Positions 17,725 to 27,368 of a DNA stretch of 64,000 nt are shown here, piece after piece. The notes under the pieces were generated by a model. That model was not told the origin of the DNA. It did no database searches and saw only the letters and a program-made list of their open reading frames with translations. The translations under genes were made by a program, and so were the position numbers. Location: the NCBI GenBank assembly GCA_022824465.1, contig JAJDZV010000007.1, forward strand, positions 1 through 64,000, given 5' to 3'. Numbering within the stretch: position 1 is the first letter of the stretch; every line of letters starts with the position of its first letter. Source of the DNA: Anaerolineae bacterium (lineage in GTDB: Bacteria; Chloroflexota; Anaerolineae; Aggregatilineales; Phototrophicaceae).

Positions 17725-18683
17725 CCGCGAACCAGCTGAAACGCAATCCGGGCATCCCGCTGGATATGGGCTGGGTGCGCAATACGACGGTCAATCTCAG
17801 CGCCACCAAGCGCCGCGCCCAGACGCTTGCAACCCGTCGCAGCGTAAAAAAAGATTGGCAGGCGGCTTGGCTGCTGCGGGCTATCACAATGATCGATCTG
17901 ACGACCCTGGCAGGCGACGACACCCCCGGCAAGGTCACCCGGCTCTGCGCCAAGGCGCGGCAGCCATTGCGCCAGGATATCATCGATGCGCTGGATGTCG
18001 CCGCGCTGCAACTGACGGTCGGCGCGGTCTGCGTCTATCATCAACGCGTCAAGGACGCTTTGGCGGCGCTACGAGGCACAGACATACCCGTAGCCGCCGT
18101 CTCCACTGGCTTTCCCGCCGGGCTCAGCCCCTACCCCCAGCGTATCGAAGAGATTCACCAGTCTGTCGAAGCTGGCGCTGACGAGATCGACATCGTCATT
18201 TCACGCGAGCATGTGCTGCGCGGCGATTGGCTGGCGCTTTACGACGAGGTCCGCGAGATGCGGCGCGCCTGTGGCGACGCGCACATAAAAACTATCCTGG
18301 CAACCGGCGAGCTGGGACCGCTCTGGCATGTGGCGCAGGCGAGCAAGGTATGCATGATGGCCGGCGCCGACTTCATCAAAACGAGCACAGGCAAAGAACC
18401 GATGAACGCTACGTTGGAAGTCGGCTTGACCATGGTCCGCGAGATCCGCGCCTATCAAGCGCTGACCGGTTACCAAATTGGCTTCAAACCGGCCGGCGGA
18501 ATCCGCAGCGCCAAAGACGCCCTGAACTGGCTCATCCTCATCAAAGAAGAATTGGGCGACGACTGGCTCAACAGTCGGCTCTTCCGCTTCGGCGCCTCTG
18601 GCTTGCTCACGGACATCGAGCGACAACTCTCCCATCACGTCACCGGACGCTACGCCGCACGGCATCACATGCCTATGGCATAG
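17721..18683 (+). CDS. deoC: Deoxyribose-phosphate aldolase
   Basis: 320 residues, a TIM-barrel class I aldolase with the Schiff-base lysine in FIKTSTGK and the second lysine in GFKPAGGIR. It is longer than the short bacterial DeoC because of a ~65-residue N-terminal extension. The reaction splits 2-deoxyribose-5-phosphate into acetaldehyde and glyceraldehyde-3-phosphate. The ATGA overlap with the preceding hydrolase implies co-translation; a PucR regulator follows on the same strand. Confidence 0.95.
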   Translation: MTANQLKRNPGIPLDMGWVRNTTVNLSATKRRAQTLATRRSVKKDWQAAWLLRAITMIDLTTLAGDDTPGKVTRLCAKARQPLRQDIIDALDVAALQLTVGAVCVYHQRVKDALAALRGTDIPVAAVSTGFPAGLSPYPQRIEEIHQSVEAGADEIDIVISREHVLRGDWLALYDEVREMRRACGDAHIKTILATGELGPLWHVAQASKVCMMAGADFIKTSTGKEPMNATLEVGLTMVREIRAYQALTGYQIGFKPAGGIRSAKDALNWLILIKEELGDDWLNSRLFRFGASGLLTDIERQLSHHVTGRYAARHHMPMA

Positions 18684-18761
18684 AGCCGCGCCTTTGCGTC
18701 TTTCCGCCGTCAACTCTATACTTCCCTGCAATGGCAATTTGGAACTGCCGTCCGCCCGACC

Positions 18762-20387
18762 ATGCTTACTCTGCTTGAAGCGCTGCAATTGCCCATACTG
18801 CGGAACTCCCGCCTTGTCGCCGGCGCCGGCGGATTGGAGCGCGCGATACGCTGGGCGCACAACCCCGGCGTTCCCGATGCCGCCGACTGGCTTCATGGCG
18901 GCGAGCTCGTCCTGACCACCGTCAGCCATATGCCAGCGGCGCCGGCCGCGCAATGCGAATACCTGCGCCAGTTGGCTGAACGCGGCGTCGTCGCCGTGGT
19001 CATCACCATCGGCACGCTGGTCGACGAAATCCCCCAATACCTGCGCGCCATCGGCGATGAGCTGGACCTGCCGCTGATCGAACTGCCTTATCAGACGCGC
19101 TTTGTCGATATCGCCAAGGTCATAAACGAGCGGATCGCCGAAGACAACCTGGACACGATCAGCCGCGCGCTTACCATCCAACAGCAATTGTCGCGTCTGG
19201 TCCTCGAAGGCGGCGGCTTTCCCGAGCTGGCGGAAATGCTGGCAGATCAGGTCGGGCATTCAATCAGCATCGAGAACGACCGCTTTGAAGCCATCGCCAA
19301 TCGCAATATCGCCGCGGTCGATTCGGCGCGGCGCTACACGATCAAACACGGTCGCACCAATCCCCGGCTGGTCGAAGCCCTCGAAGACGAATATCTGCCC
19401 AGGATTCGCGCGACGCTGCGGCCCCTGCAACTGCCAGCCATGCCGCGCTTGGGCTTGGAGATGGAGCGCTTGCTGGCGCCGATCGTCGTGCAGGGCGAGA
19501 TTTACGGCTATATGTGGATCATCGCCGATGTCCACGCTCTATCGCCCATCGACCTAATGGCGATTGAGATCGGCGCGACAGTCGCCGCCTTGCTCATGCT
19601 CTACCAAGAGTCGCGTCAAGCCGCGGAAGCGTCGCTTAAGGGCAGCCTGATGGCGCAACTGATTGAAGGCGAAGGCGCCAGCGAAACCATCCTGCGCGAT
19701 CAATCGCTACGTTACGGGGTCGATCTGCGCTTGCCCTGGCGAATGCTGCTCGTCAACGTCAGCGACCAACAACCGCCCACCGCGACGCGCGCCTACCGCA
19801 CGATCAATCATTTGCTGGCTATCGACAAGCGCCAGGCGGTCGCCGCCCAATTCGCCGGGCAAGTGGTCATCTTGGCGCAGGCCGAAGAAGATACCGAAGC
19901 GATGACGCAAGCGATCATTAACCAATTGGAAAACGGCGAAGGCAGCTTGAAGATCGCTATCACCCGCCGATTCAGCGGTATGGACCAGGTCGGCGCCGCC
20001 CATCGACAATGCCACGAAGTGCTGGCGATTGGCCAGCGCCTCGATAAACGCAGCCATGCGCACCGCTTTGAAGACTTGGGTTATATCCACACGCTCTATC
20101 ACGCCGGGCGAGTCGGCTTGACCCAGAACGAATACGCGCCGATCCTGCGCCGGCTCCTGGACGAGCGCCAGACCGACCTCTTCCGCACCCTGGAGACCTA
20201 CCTGGACGCGGGCGGCAACAGCGTGCAAACCTCCGAAGCGCTGCATATTCACCGCAGCACCTTGAACTACCGCTTGGCGCGTATACGAGATATCTGCGAA
20301 GTCGACCTCTCCGCGCCGGCCACCCGTCTCAACTTGCAGATCGCGCTGAAACTCATGCGGCTCTTTGACAATCTCAATCTCGACTAA
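18762..20387 (+). CDS. PucR-family transcriptional regulator
   Basis: 541 residues: an N-terminal PucR/purine-catabolism regulatory domain (LRNSRLVAGAGGLERAIRWA at 15-34), a GGDEF-like middle region and a C-terminal PucR helix-turn-helix (TSEALHIHRSTLNYRLARIR). These regulators often control nearby catabolic genes; deoC and the hydrolase upstream are candidates, but no operator is visible. Its stop codon shares bases with the acpS stop on the other strand. Confidence 0.92.
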   Translation: MLTLLEALQLPILRNSRLVAGAGGLERAIRWAHNPGVPDAADWLHGGELVLTTVSHMPAAPAAQCEYLRQLAERGVVAVVITIGTLVDEIPQYLRAIGDELDLPLIELPYQTRFVDIAKVINERIAEDNLDTISRALTIQQQLSRLVLEGGGFPELAEMLADQVGHSISIENDRFEAIANRNIAAVDSARRYTIKHGRTNPRLVEALEDEYLPRIRATLRPLQLPAMPRLGLEMERLLAPIVVQGEIYGYMWIIADVHALSPIDLMAIEIGATVAALLMLYQESRQAAEASLKGSLMAQLIEGEGASETILRDQSLRYGVDLRLPWRMLLVNVSDQQPPTATRAYRTINHLLAIDKRQAVAAQFAGQVVILAQAEEDTEAMTQAIINQLENGEGSLKIAITRRFSGMDQVGAAHRQCHEVLAIGQRLDKRSHAHRFEDLGYIHTLYHAGRVGLTQNEYAPILRRLLDERQTDLFRTLETYLDAGGNSVQTSEALHIHRSTLNYRLARIRDICEVDLSAPATRLNLQIALKLMRLFDNLNLD

Positions 20388-20755
20388 TCCGCCGATTTGG
20401 CGACAGCGACCGCGATGGCCTGCGTCTTACTGTGCGACAGGCTGATATCCCAGTCGTTTAACTTCAATTCATGCGCCAATGACCGAGCCGCGCCATGCAA
20501 CTCCAGCCGCGGACGCCGGCTTTCCGCATCCGTCCGTATCTCGATTTCCACCCAGCGGACATCGCCGATCCCGGTGCCGAGCGCCTTGGCCACCGCTTCC
20601 TTGGCGGCGAAACGCGCAGCCAAGCGCACCGGATGATCCCCGCAGTCATGCCGCTCGCCCTCAGTGAAGAAGCGCTTAAGAAACCGCTCGCCGAAGCGCT
20701 CGATGCCCCCAGCGATCCGCTCGCATTCGATCATGTCAATGCCGCAGCGTATCAC
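20384..20755 (-). CDS. acpS: Holo-[acyl-carrier-protein] synthase
   Basis: 123 residues. It has CGIDMIECERI at the N-terminus, RFAAKEAVAKALGTG in the middle and SLSHSKTQAIAVAV at the C-terminus, the Mg and CoA-binding motifs of AcpS. It transfers 4'-phosphopantetheine from CoA to acyl carrier protein. The open frame runs upstream to 20845, but the GTG at 20755 has AGGA at the right distance and gives the standard length. Confidence 0.95.
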   Translation of the reverse strand: MIRCGIDMIECERIAGGIERFGERFLKRFFTEGERHDCGDHPVRLAARFAAKEAVAKALGTGIGDVRWVEIEIRTDAESRRPRLELHGAARSLAHELKLNDWDISLSHSKTQAIAVAVAKSAD

Positions 20756-20946
20756 GCTAATCCTGGCCTTCTCGTCGAGCCGCGCTCTGATAACGCAGCG
20801 ACTTCTCCACCGGGCGATACTACCCCTAGCCAGCCTTCGATACAATAGGCGCCGCGCGCTGACAAAGCCTGCCCGATTCGCTAGCGCGTTTTCCCGATGT
20901 CTGCGAAAATCGCATTGATGACAGATTCACCCAGACAGAGGCATCA

Positions 20947-21543
20947 ATGATCGCTCGTTTGTGTTTATCTTCATGCGTCATCATCATCGCTCTTCTAGTC
21001 AGCGCTTGTGCCGGCGCGGAAAACAGCGCGCCAGAGCCGACGCCAATTCAATGGCAGCGCGTCACCTTCTTCGCCGACCGGCTACAACCCGGCTTCGCCC
21101 TGAACATCCCCGCCGATTGGCGCTACGAAGTGAGCGATACCGGCGTCATCGTCTTCAACTATCCCCGCCTGCTGGCGCTTGAGAGCGACGATGCCGATCT
21201 GCCACGTGGCTCGATCATCGCCAATCTTACCATGCTGTCCGCCCATGACGTGCAATTGATCGGCGCGCGCAACGCCGCCAGCATCCTGGACGCCTTCATC
21301 GGCGCGGCCTCAGATGTCCGCCTGGGTCCGACATACCAAGCTGCCGAAACCATCGCGCTCAACGGTCGAGACAGCGCCCAGTTCTTCGTCAGCATCGACG
21401 GCAGCGACAGCCTGCTGCTGGCTCTGGACCTGTCCGGCAACTACGTAATGGCGATCCTGGTCGCGCCCGAAGGCGAGCTGGCGCGCCAGTCACAACTCCT
21501 CAATCTGATTTTCGGCTCAATCGAATTGCGTCTCTCCCAGTAG
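20947..21543 (+). CDS. Lipoprotein of unknown function
   Basis: 198 residues with a lipoprotein signal (hydrophobic stretch, then lipobox LVSAC, modified Cys at residue 21), a short Pro-rich spacer and a ~165-residue domain with alternating strands (FALNIPADWRYEVSDTGVIV, then SAQFFVSIDGSDSLLLALDL). The pattern resembles PsbP-like export domains but is not specific enough for a name. Likely anchored on the outer face of the membrane. Confidence 0.8.
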   Translation: MIARLCLSSCVIIIALLVSACAGAENSAPEPTPIQWQRVTFFADRLQPGFALNIPADWRYEVSDTGVIVFNYPRLLALESDDADLPRGSIIANLTMLSAHDVQLIGARNAASILDAFIGAASDVRLGPTYQAAETIALNGRDSAQFFVSIDGSDSLLLALDLSGNYVMAILVAPEGELARQSQLLNLIFGSIELRLSQ

Positions 21544-21645
21544 ACGGGACCCGGTCTGTGAACCGATCCTCGACATCAGCGCCGCCTGCCCGTCGTCAAT
21601 GCTCAGCGACGCCCGCTGTCTGCAGAGCGCCAGGCGGGACCACCC

Positions 21646-22320
21646 ATGGCTAGCTTACGCTTTCGTCTTAGGCAACAGGTTTGGCGCCTGTCTGCCCCAC
21701 GCAAGATCCGACGCTATCTGGCGAGCGCGCCAGTGGCGAAACTGCAAATCGGCAGCGGGCACAATCTGCTCGCCGGCTGGTTAAATACGACCCTTTACCC
21801 GCTCGAGCCGGGCACGGTTTATCTCGACGCGCGCCGCCCATTCCCGCTTCCGGATGCCTCGCTGGATTATATCTTCAGCGAACACCTCATCGAGCATCTC
21901 GAATTCGACGAAGCGCGGTCAATGCTGCGCGAATGCCATCGCGCGCTGAAGCCCGGCGGACGCATGCGCATCGCCACCCCAGACCTAAAGCAAATCATCG
22001 CCCTATACACACAGCCCGACGGCGCGGACCAAGCCAGCTACATTCGCTGGATCATGTCGACCTTTCGCTCCCAATTCGGCGACTTCAGTCCGGCGCATGC
22101 CATCAACCAGTCCTTCCACGGCTGGCGTCACAAGTTCATCTACGATGAACCGACCTTGACGCAAGCGCTAGCGGACGCCGGCTTTTGCCGCGTGATGCGC
22201 TTCCAGCCCGGCGAAAGCGACGTCGACGGCTTGCGCGGTCTTGAGCGGCACGGCCGCTACGTCGGCAATGAGCAAGCCATGCGCTATGAAACCATGGTCT
22301 ATGAAGCCATGAAGCCGTGA
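21646..22320 (+). CDS. Class I SAM-dependent methyltransferase-like protein
   Basis: 224 residues. VAKLQIGSGHNLLAGWLNTT is a shortened SAM-binding motif I, followed by FPLPDASLDYIFSEHLIEHL and LRECHRALKPGGRMRIATPD, which are the acidic and post-I motifs of the SAM-methyltransferase fold. The family often sits in sugar and polysaccharide clusters; the substrate is unknown. Confidence 0.85.
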   Translation: MASLRFRLRQQVWRLSAPRKIRRYLASAPVAKLQIGSGHNLLAGWLNTTLYPLEPGTVYLDARRPFPLPDASLDYIFSEHLIEHLEFDEARSMLRECHRALKPGGRMRIATPDLKQIIALYTQPDGADQASYIRWIMSTFRSQFGDFSPAHAINQSFHGWRHKFIYDEPTLTQALADAGFCRVMRFQPGESDVDGLRGLERHGRYVGNEQAMRYETMVYEAMKP

Positions 22321-22359
22321 CGGCCGACGGGACGCGACCGTCGCGTCAGCGCTTGCGAA

Positions 22360-22557
22360 TCACGCCTTGCGCTTCCGTCGACAGCGATATATGTCCAGCG
22401 CGGCGACAATAATCAAACCAGCAGCCAGAACCGGTACCGCAAATCCTGTCATCACACCCGACACCCGGTTTCCCAAGTTACGCGCCCATTGTACCGACCA
22501 TTGCGCGATGTCTGCCAACGACTCCCGGAAACAAGGCGCGAAATTAGCTGTCCCCAT
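22360..22557 (-). CDS. Possible small single-span membrane protein
   Basis: 65 residues: an amphipathic N-terminal half, one hydrophobic segment (VMTGFAVPVLAAGLIIVAAL) and a basic C-terminus (RCRRKRKA), which fits positive-inside topology. No convincing ribosome binding site precedes the ATG, so it may be chance. Confidence 0.3.
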   Translation of the reverse strand: MGTANFAPCFRESLADIAQWSVQWARNLGNRVSGVMTGFAVPVLAAGLIIVAALDIYRCRRKRKA

Positions 22558-22615
22558 CTTGAGCGTTTTCCGCTAACATACTGCGCTTGATGCAATTGAT
22601 TGAGGGTGTACGCGC

Positions 22616-22927
22616 ATGCCTATATATACCTATCGCCGCGAGGACGGCACCACCTTTGACTTCCGCCAACAATTCCGCGATAGCCCGCTCGAAATATGCC
22701 CGACAACTGGTCAGGGCGTCTCCCGCGTGATCCAACCGGCGGGCATCATTTTCAAAGGCAGCGGATTCTACGTGAATGACAACAACAAAGCGAAGAATCC
22801 CGCCAAGCCGACTGGCAACGGTGAAAACGGCAAGTCCCCGGCAACGGACAAGCAAAGCGAAACCAAGACTGAGAAGAAGTCCGAGACTAAAGGCGACAAA
22901 GCCAAGGCTGCGCCCAGCCCAAGCTAA
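22616..22927 (+). CDS. FmdB-like regulatory protein lacking its zinc ligands
   Basis: 103 residues. The start (MPIYTYRREDGTTFDF) and the closing segment (GIIFKGSGFYVND) match FmdB/CxxC zinc-ribbon proteins, but the first CxxC is replaced by RRED and the second reads CPTTG, so at most one cysteine remains. The last ~45 residues are a Lys/Ser/Glu-rich disordered tail. Zinc binding is therefore unlikely; a related zinc-less form appears to be common in Chloroflexota as far as I recall. Confidence 0.88.
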   Translation: MPIYTYRREDGTTFDFRQQFRDSPLEICPTTGQGVSRVIQPAGIIFKGSGFYVNDNNKAKNPAKPTGNGENGKSPATDKQSETKTEKKSETKGDKAKAAPSPS

Positions 22928-22966
22928 AGCGCCGCGACTCTACAGCCGGCTACCAGGACAACCAGT

Positions 22967-24085
22967 ATGCGACTCTACCTCGTCAGGCATGGCATCGCCG
23001 AAGACTTCGCTGACAGCGACTTCGCCCGCCAATTGACCGCCCGTGGCCGGCGCCGCGTGAAAACTGCCGCCGCGGTAATGAAACGATTGAATCTGCGCCC
23101 GGCGCGAGTTTACAGCAGTCCGCGCGCCCGCGCCCGCCAAACCGCCGAGATAATCGCCGATGCGCTCGACCTGCCCGTGATCATCGCGGAACAGGTCAAC
23201 TTCGGATTTGAGCTCAGTGACATCAACAGACTCACCCGCGACCTACGAGTCGACGACGAGGTCATGTTTGTCGGGCACAATCCCGATATGAGTCTGTTGA
23301 CGCATCAACTGACCGGCGTTGACGTATCAATGAAGAAGGGCGGCTTGGCGCGCATTGATGTCCCCGGCAAACAGGCGCGCGACGGCGAACTGGTCTGGCT
23401 CATCGCGCCGCGAGTCTTCGACGCGCTCGGCAAGTCCCGCATGCCGTCGCCCGTTCGGTCAGTCAGCCTGTCGACGCCGCCACAGAAACTTCCCCAAAGT
23501 CAACACGCATTGCACCGCCTGATTCGCCATCGCTGGAGTCCCGTTGGCTTTGATCGCGAGCGCAATATCAAGCGTGCGACCCTGCTCAGCATACTTGAGG
23601 CGGCGCGCTGGGCGCCTTCATCCTCCAATATCCAGCCCTGGCGCTTTATCGTCGGCCCGCGCGACAACCAGGCGGAATTCCAGAAGATCTTGTCCGTATT
23701 GGCGGAGGGCAACCAAGCCTGGGCGCGACATGCAGCCCTTCTCATGATCGCCGTGACGCACGTAGAACCGAAGCCTGGGCGGACCTATCGCCACGCGGGC
23801 CATGACCTGGGCCAGGCGATCGCCCAGATGGCGCTGCAGGCGCTGGACTATGGCATCTATACGCATCAAATGGCTGGCTTCTCACCCGAAAAGGCGCGCG
23901 AACTTTACCAAGTGCCAGACGACTTTGAGCCCTTTACCGCCATTGCCCTGGGCTACCGCACAAGCGATCTACGGCATCTCGGCGACAGGCAGCGCGCGCG
24001 AGAGTCGTCTCAGCGCGAAAGACGACCGCTCAGCGAAATGATATTTAGCGCCGCCTGGGGCGAGACGGCGGACTTCACCGAGTGA
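22967..24085 (+). CDS. SixA-type histidine phosphatase fused to a nitroreductase domain
   Basis: 372 residues. Residues 1-150 are a phosphohistidine-phosphatase SixA domain with the RHG motif (LYLVRHGIAED) and the second histidine in FVGHNPDMS. Residues from about 180 form an FMN nitroreductase-type domain (LEAARWAPSSSNIQPWRFIV and GHDLGQAIAQMALQALDYGI). The join lies in a Ser/Pro-rich linker (MPSPVRSVSLSTPPQKLPQS) in one uninterrupted frame. SixA removes phosphate from histidine, nitroreductases reduce nitro or quinone groups with NAD(P)H; I know of no standard protein that combines them. Confidence 0.88.
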   Translation: MRLYLVRHGIAEDFADSDFARQLTARGRRRVKTAAAVMKRLNLRPARVYSSPRARARQTAEIIADALDLPVIIAEQVNFGFELSDINRLTRDLRVDDEVMFVGHNPDMSLLTHQLTGVDVSMKKGGLARIDVPGKQARDGELVWLIAPRVFDALGKSRMPSPVRSVSLSTPPQKLPQSQHALHRLIRHRWSPVGFDRERNIKRATLLSILEAARWAPSSSNIQPWRFIVGPRDNQAEFQKILSVLAEGNQAWARHAALLMIAVTHVEPKPGRTYRHAGHDLGQAIAQMALQALDYGIYTHQMAGFSPEKARELYQVPDDFEPFTAIALGYRTSDLRHLGDRQRARESSQRERRPLSEMIFSAAWGETADFTE

Positions 24086-24160
24086 AGCTCCCGGCCGCAA
24101 GCGCAGTCTATTCGCATCGCTGATGCCGCAGTCCGCGCCAGGAAAAGTTTCCCAGCCAAG

Positions 24161-25720
24161 GTGACCGGTTTGCACGATCTGAAACGAGGCGGCATCGCAG
24201 TCATCGACTTCGGCTCGCAGTATACCCAGCTCATCGCACGCCGCGTCCGCGAGCTTGGCGTCTACTCGGAAGTCTACGCCAGCGACGCCAACCCCAAGCA
24301 GCTCATCCAGCATCAGCCGGCCGGCTTCATCCTCTCCGGCGGTCCGGCAAGTGTCTACGAACAAAACGCGCCCCAATTGCCGGCAGCACTAGCCCAAAGC
24401 GACAAACCCGTGCTCGGCATCTGTTACGGTATGCAACTGCTCGCGCAAGCCAGCGGCGGCAAAGTCTCCCCCTCCGCGTCGCGCGAATACGGTCCCGCCA
24501 CTATCACCCATCGCGCGCGCAGTCCGCTCTTTGACGGGTTGGCGTCGGAACTAACCGTCTGGATGTCGCACGGCGATCGCCTGGAAGCGCCGCCCCCGGG
24601 GTATCACGCCCTTGCCGAATCTGACAACTCGCCCTGCGCCGCAATCGGCGACATGAGGCGCAACCGCTACGGCGTTCAATTCCACCCCGAAGTACGTCAC
24701 AGCCCGCAAGGCGCGGCGATCTTGAGCAACTTCCTGTTCCGGATCTGCGCTTGCCAAAAGAACTGGTCCGCCGAAGCCTTCATCGGCGACGCAGTCGCCA
24801 AGATCCGCGCCCAGGTCAAGAACGAGCGCGTCCTGCTGGCTTTGAGCGGCGGCGTCGACTCGGCTGTTGCCGGCGCCTTGATCCACCGCGCGATTGGCGA
24901 GCGGCTCACCTGCGTCTTTGTCGATCACGGCTTGCTTAGACAAGACGAGGCGCAGCAGGTCGCGCGCGTATTCCGCCATGAACTTGGCATGAATCTCATC
25001 GCGGTCAATGCCGTCGAGTCATTCTTGAGCGCCCTTCGGGGCTTGACCGAGCCCGAATCCAAGCGCAAAGCCATCGGCAAAGTCTTCGTCGATGTCTTCA
25101 GTCAAGAGGCGCGCCACCTCCGCGATATCCGTTTTCTGGCGCAGGGCACCATCTATCCCGATATCATCGAAAGCGCCGCCGACAGCAAAAGCGCCAAGAC
25201 CATCAAATCCCATCACAACGTGGGCGGCTTGCCCGCTGATCTCCGCTTTGAACTTGTAGAGCCGCTGCGCGATTGCTTCAAAGACGAAGTGCGCGCGATC
25301 GGCGCCGCCCTTGGTTTGCCCGATGCCATCGTCTGGCGGCAGCCCTTCCCCGGTCCCGGCCTGGCGATACGCTGCCTCGGCGCACTTACCTGGGAGCGCC
25401 TGGAGAAACTGCGCGCCGCTGATGCCATCTTCACCAGCGAATTGGATGCGGCCGGACTGCTGAGGCGCGGCACCGCGCAGAGCTTCGCCGTCTTGCTGCC
25501 CGTGAAAAGCGTCGGCGTCATGGGCGACAAACGAAGCTATGAAGAGGTCTTGGTCTTACGCTCTGTCACCACTGACGATTTCATGACGGCTGATTGGGCG
25601 CGCTTGCCCTATGACTTGCTGGCGCGGGTAAGCGCGCGCATCGTCAACGAAGTCGCCGGTATCAACCGCGTCGCCTACGACATCACCAGCAAACCGCCCG
25701 GCACCATCGAGTGGGAATGA
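24161..25720 (+). CDS. guaA: GMP synthase (glutamine-hydrolysing)
   Basis: 519 residues. A class I glutamine amidotransferase domain ([12 protein letters not shown], nucleophile Cys in GICYGMQ, HPEVRHS) is followed by the ATP-pyrophosphatase domain ([13 protein letters not shown]) and the C-terminal dimerisation domain ending in PPGTIEWE. It converts XMP to GMP. The GTG start at 24161 has a weak ribosome binding site; a TTG three codons later is an alternative. Confidence 0.97.
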   Translation: MTGLHDLKRGGIAVIDFGSQYTQLIARRVRELGVYSEVYASDANPKQLIQHQPAGFILSGGPASVYEQNAPQLPAALAQSDKPVLGICYGMQLLAQASGGKVSPSASREYGPATITHRARSPLFDGLASELTVWMSHGDRLEAPPPGYHALAESDNSPCAAIGDMRRNRYGVQFHPEVRHSPQGAAILSNFLFRICACQKNWSAEAFIGDAVAKIRAQVKNERVLLALSGGVDSAVAGALIHRAIGERLTCVFVDHGLLRQDEAQQVARVFRHELGMNLIAVNAVESFLSALRGLTEPESKRKAIGKVFVDVFSQEARHLRDIRFLAQGTIYPDIIESAADSKSAKTIKSHHNVGGLPADLRFELVEPLRDCFKDEVRAIGAALGLPDAIVWRQPFPGPGLAIRCLGALTWERLEKLRAADAIFTSELDAAGLLRRGTAQSFAVLLPVKSVGVMGDKRSYEEVLVLRSVTTDDFMTADWARLPYDLLARVSARIVNEVAGINRVAYDITSKPPGTIEWE

Positions 25721-26675
25721 GCCGCCTGGCGGCCGCGGGCTCGACCGGGGGGTCTTATCGTGTCCCTTCCGCGCCCGTTGGACTTCGCGCAGCCCTCAAC
25801 CCCGATCTCTCATCGCCAACACTTGAATGATGTCCCCAAAACCGACGCTTGCCTTGCCCCAATCTGTGAATTCACAATATTACCGCAGTCCGGTGCGCCA
25901 GCCGTATCTAGCTGTTTCATACCCACGGCATGGCGGTGAACCAAGTTGCTGCCGGCGCCATACACTCGCCTTCACAACTTCCCGTCCGGGCATTTTCGCG
26001 CAAGGCCGGCGCGGCGCGGCGAAGCTCCGTCCGATTCGGTAGGCAAACACGACTCGCCACTGACACGCGCGGAGCTCTAGCCGGCGCCATCGGATCCAAC
26101 ATGCAAGGCGTCGCCGCAATTGGCGCCAGAATATCGCAAATCCACTGCCGGCCTACACGAGCCATATGCCAGACTGCCGCCATTGAATCCGCCGCCGTGT
26201 CACAATTTGACAAAATTCGGCGCGGCATTCGTCCAAGGCTATCTCACAACAACGGTGCTTCAGCCAAAATACAACAGACTGTTACAAGGTTTGAATGCAG
26301 CTTGCAAAGTAAGAATATTCATGCTATTTTCGTGGCAATTCGGGAATCTCGCCTGCTTGCGCGCCAACCAAGTACCGGGCAATGCCGCAAGCGCTTGACG
26401 ACTCTTATGCCTCGGCAACCAACGGCTATCGCACTCCTGCGCTGATACCCCCGCGCGCATTCTAACAGCCGATTCGGGCGCCCCAAGCGATCGCCGTCCA
26501 CGCCCGGACAAATGACAAACTTGGTTGTTGCAATATTGGTAATTCTTGTTATAAAGTGGCTTGCCATGACCTTTGAGCGGCAGTATCGTCACAATTGTTA
26601 CAAATCTTAATTATTGATGCCGCAACGCTCTGCCCGAGCTACGATGAATTGACCCGCGATCAGGAGCAGCATTTT
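25721..26675. other. Long intergenic region before the response regulator
   Basis: No open frame here has convincing protein character on either strand. The left two-thirds have GC content like the neighbours; the right part (about 26200-26640) is clearly more AT-rich. Two promoter-like pairs lie on plus: TTGCAA/TATTTT (26302-26330, 17-base spacer) and TTGCAA/TATAAA (26528-26555, 16-base spacer). I see no tRNA-like or strong hairpin structure. It may hold a decayed gene or a long regulated leader. Confidence 0.5.
26528..26555 (+). promoter_or_regulatory. Candidate promoter for the response regulator
   Basis: TTGCAA (26528-26533) and TATAAA (26550-26555), spaced by 16 bases, lie in the AT-rich part of the intergenic region, about 120 bases before the regulator's ATG. 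Confidence 0.4.
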
Positions 26676-27362
26676 ATGCCACAAAAGATACTCGTGATCG
26701 ATAACGAAAAGTCTACGGTCGACCAGGTATCGCAGTTGCTCCACGGACGCGGATTCGAGGTATTCCGGGCTTCCTGCGCCCAGGGCGGCTTGCGCGAGGC
26801 GTACAGCAACCAGCCCGACTTGGTCTTGCTTGACGTCGTCCTTCCCGACCGTGACGGCTGGGAAATCTGCCGACAGTTGCGCGAAATGTCAGATATGCCG
26901 ATTATATTTCTTAGCGCGCGAAAAGAGAAACGCGACATTATCAAGGGCTTGGACCTGGGCGCCGATGATTACGTCACCAAACCCTTTGACGACGATGAAT
27001 TGGTCGCGCGGATCAACGCGCGGCTGCGGCGCTCGCCACGCACAACCGTGAATGAAGAGCTTGTCTTCAACCATGGCGACTTCCGCATGAACCTAATGAA
27101 TCGCGAGGTTTGGATCAGCAAAAGCCTGAAACACCTGACGCCAAAGGAATTCGATCTGCTGGCAGTCCTGGTCAAAAATGCCGGGCGCGTCGTGAAACGT
27201 ACAGAATTGGTGACAGAAGCCTGGGGCGACGAATACAGCGACGCCATTGACAGTCTCAAGCTCTATATCCATTACCTGCGGCAAAAGATTGAAGTCAACC
27301 CTCAGCAGCCCGAATATATTCTCACGTCGCGCGGCGTTGGCTATCGCTTCGTCAAGCGCTGA
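26676..27362 (+). CDS. OmpR/PhoB-family response regulator (orphan)
   Basis: 228 residues from the ATG at 26676, which is preceded by GGAG; an upstream in-frame extension to 26595 looks non-coding. The receiver domain has the acidic pocket (VIDNEK), the phospho-acceptor Asp in LVLLDVVLPDRDGW and the switch lysine in DDYVTKPF. The C-terminal winged helix ends RGVGYRFVKR. No histidine kinase is nearby, so the partner is unknown. Confidence 0.95.
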   Translation: MPQKILVIDNEKSTVDQVSQLLHGRGFEVFRASCAQGGLREAYSNQPDLVLLDVVLPDRDGWEICRQLREMSDMPIIFLSARKEKRDIIKGLDLGADDYVTKPFDDDELVARINARLRRSPRTTVNEELVFNHGDFRMNLMNREVWISKSLKHLTPKEFDLLAVLVKNAGRVVKRTELVTEAWGDEYSDAIDSLKLYIHYLRQKIEVNPQQPEYILTSRGVGYRFVKR

Positions 27363-27368
27363 AGCAAG

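Noticed and set aside
25930-26445. Open frames of 100-170 residues in the gene-free region before the response regulator
   Set aside because: Low-complexity composition, no motifs, overlapping frames on both strands, no ribosome binding site.
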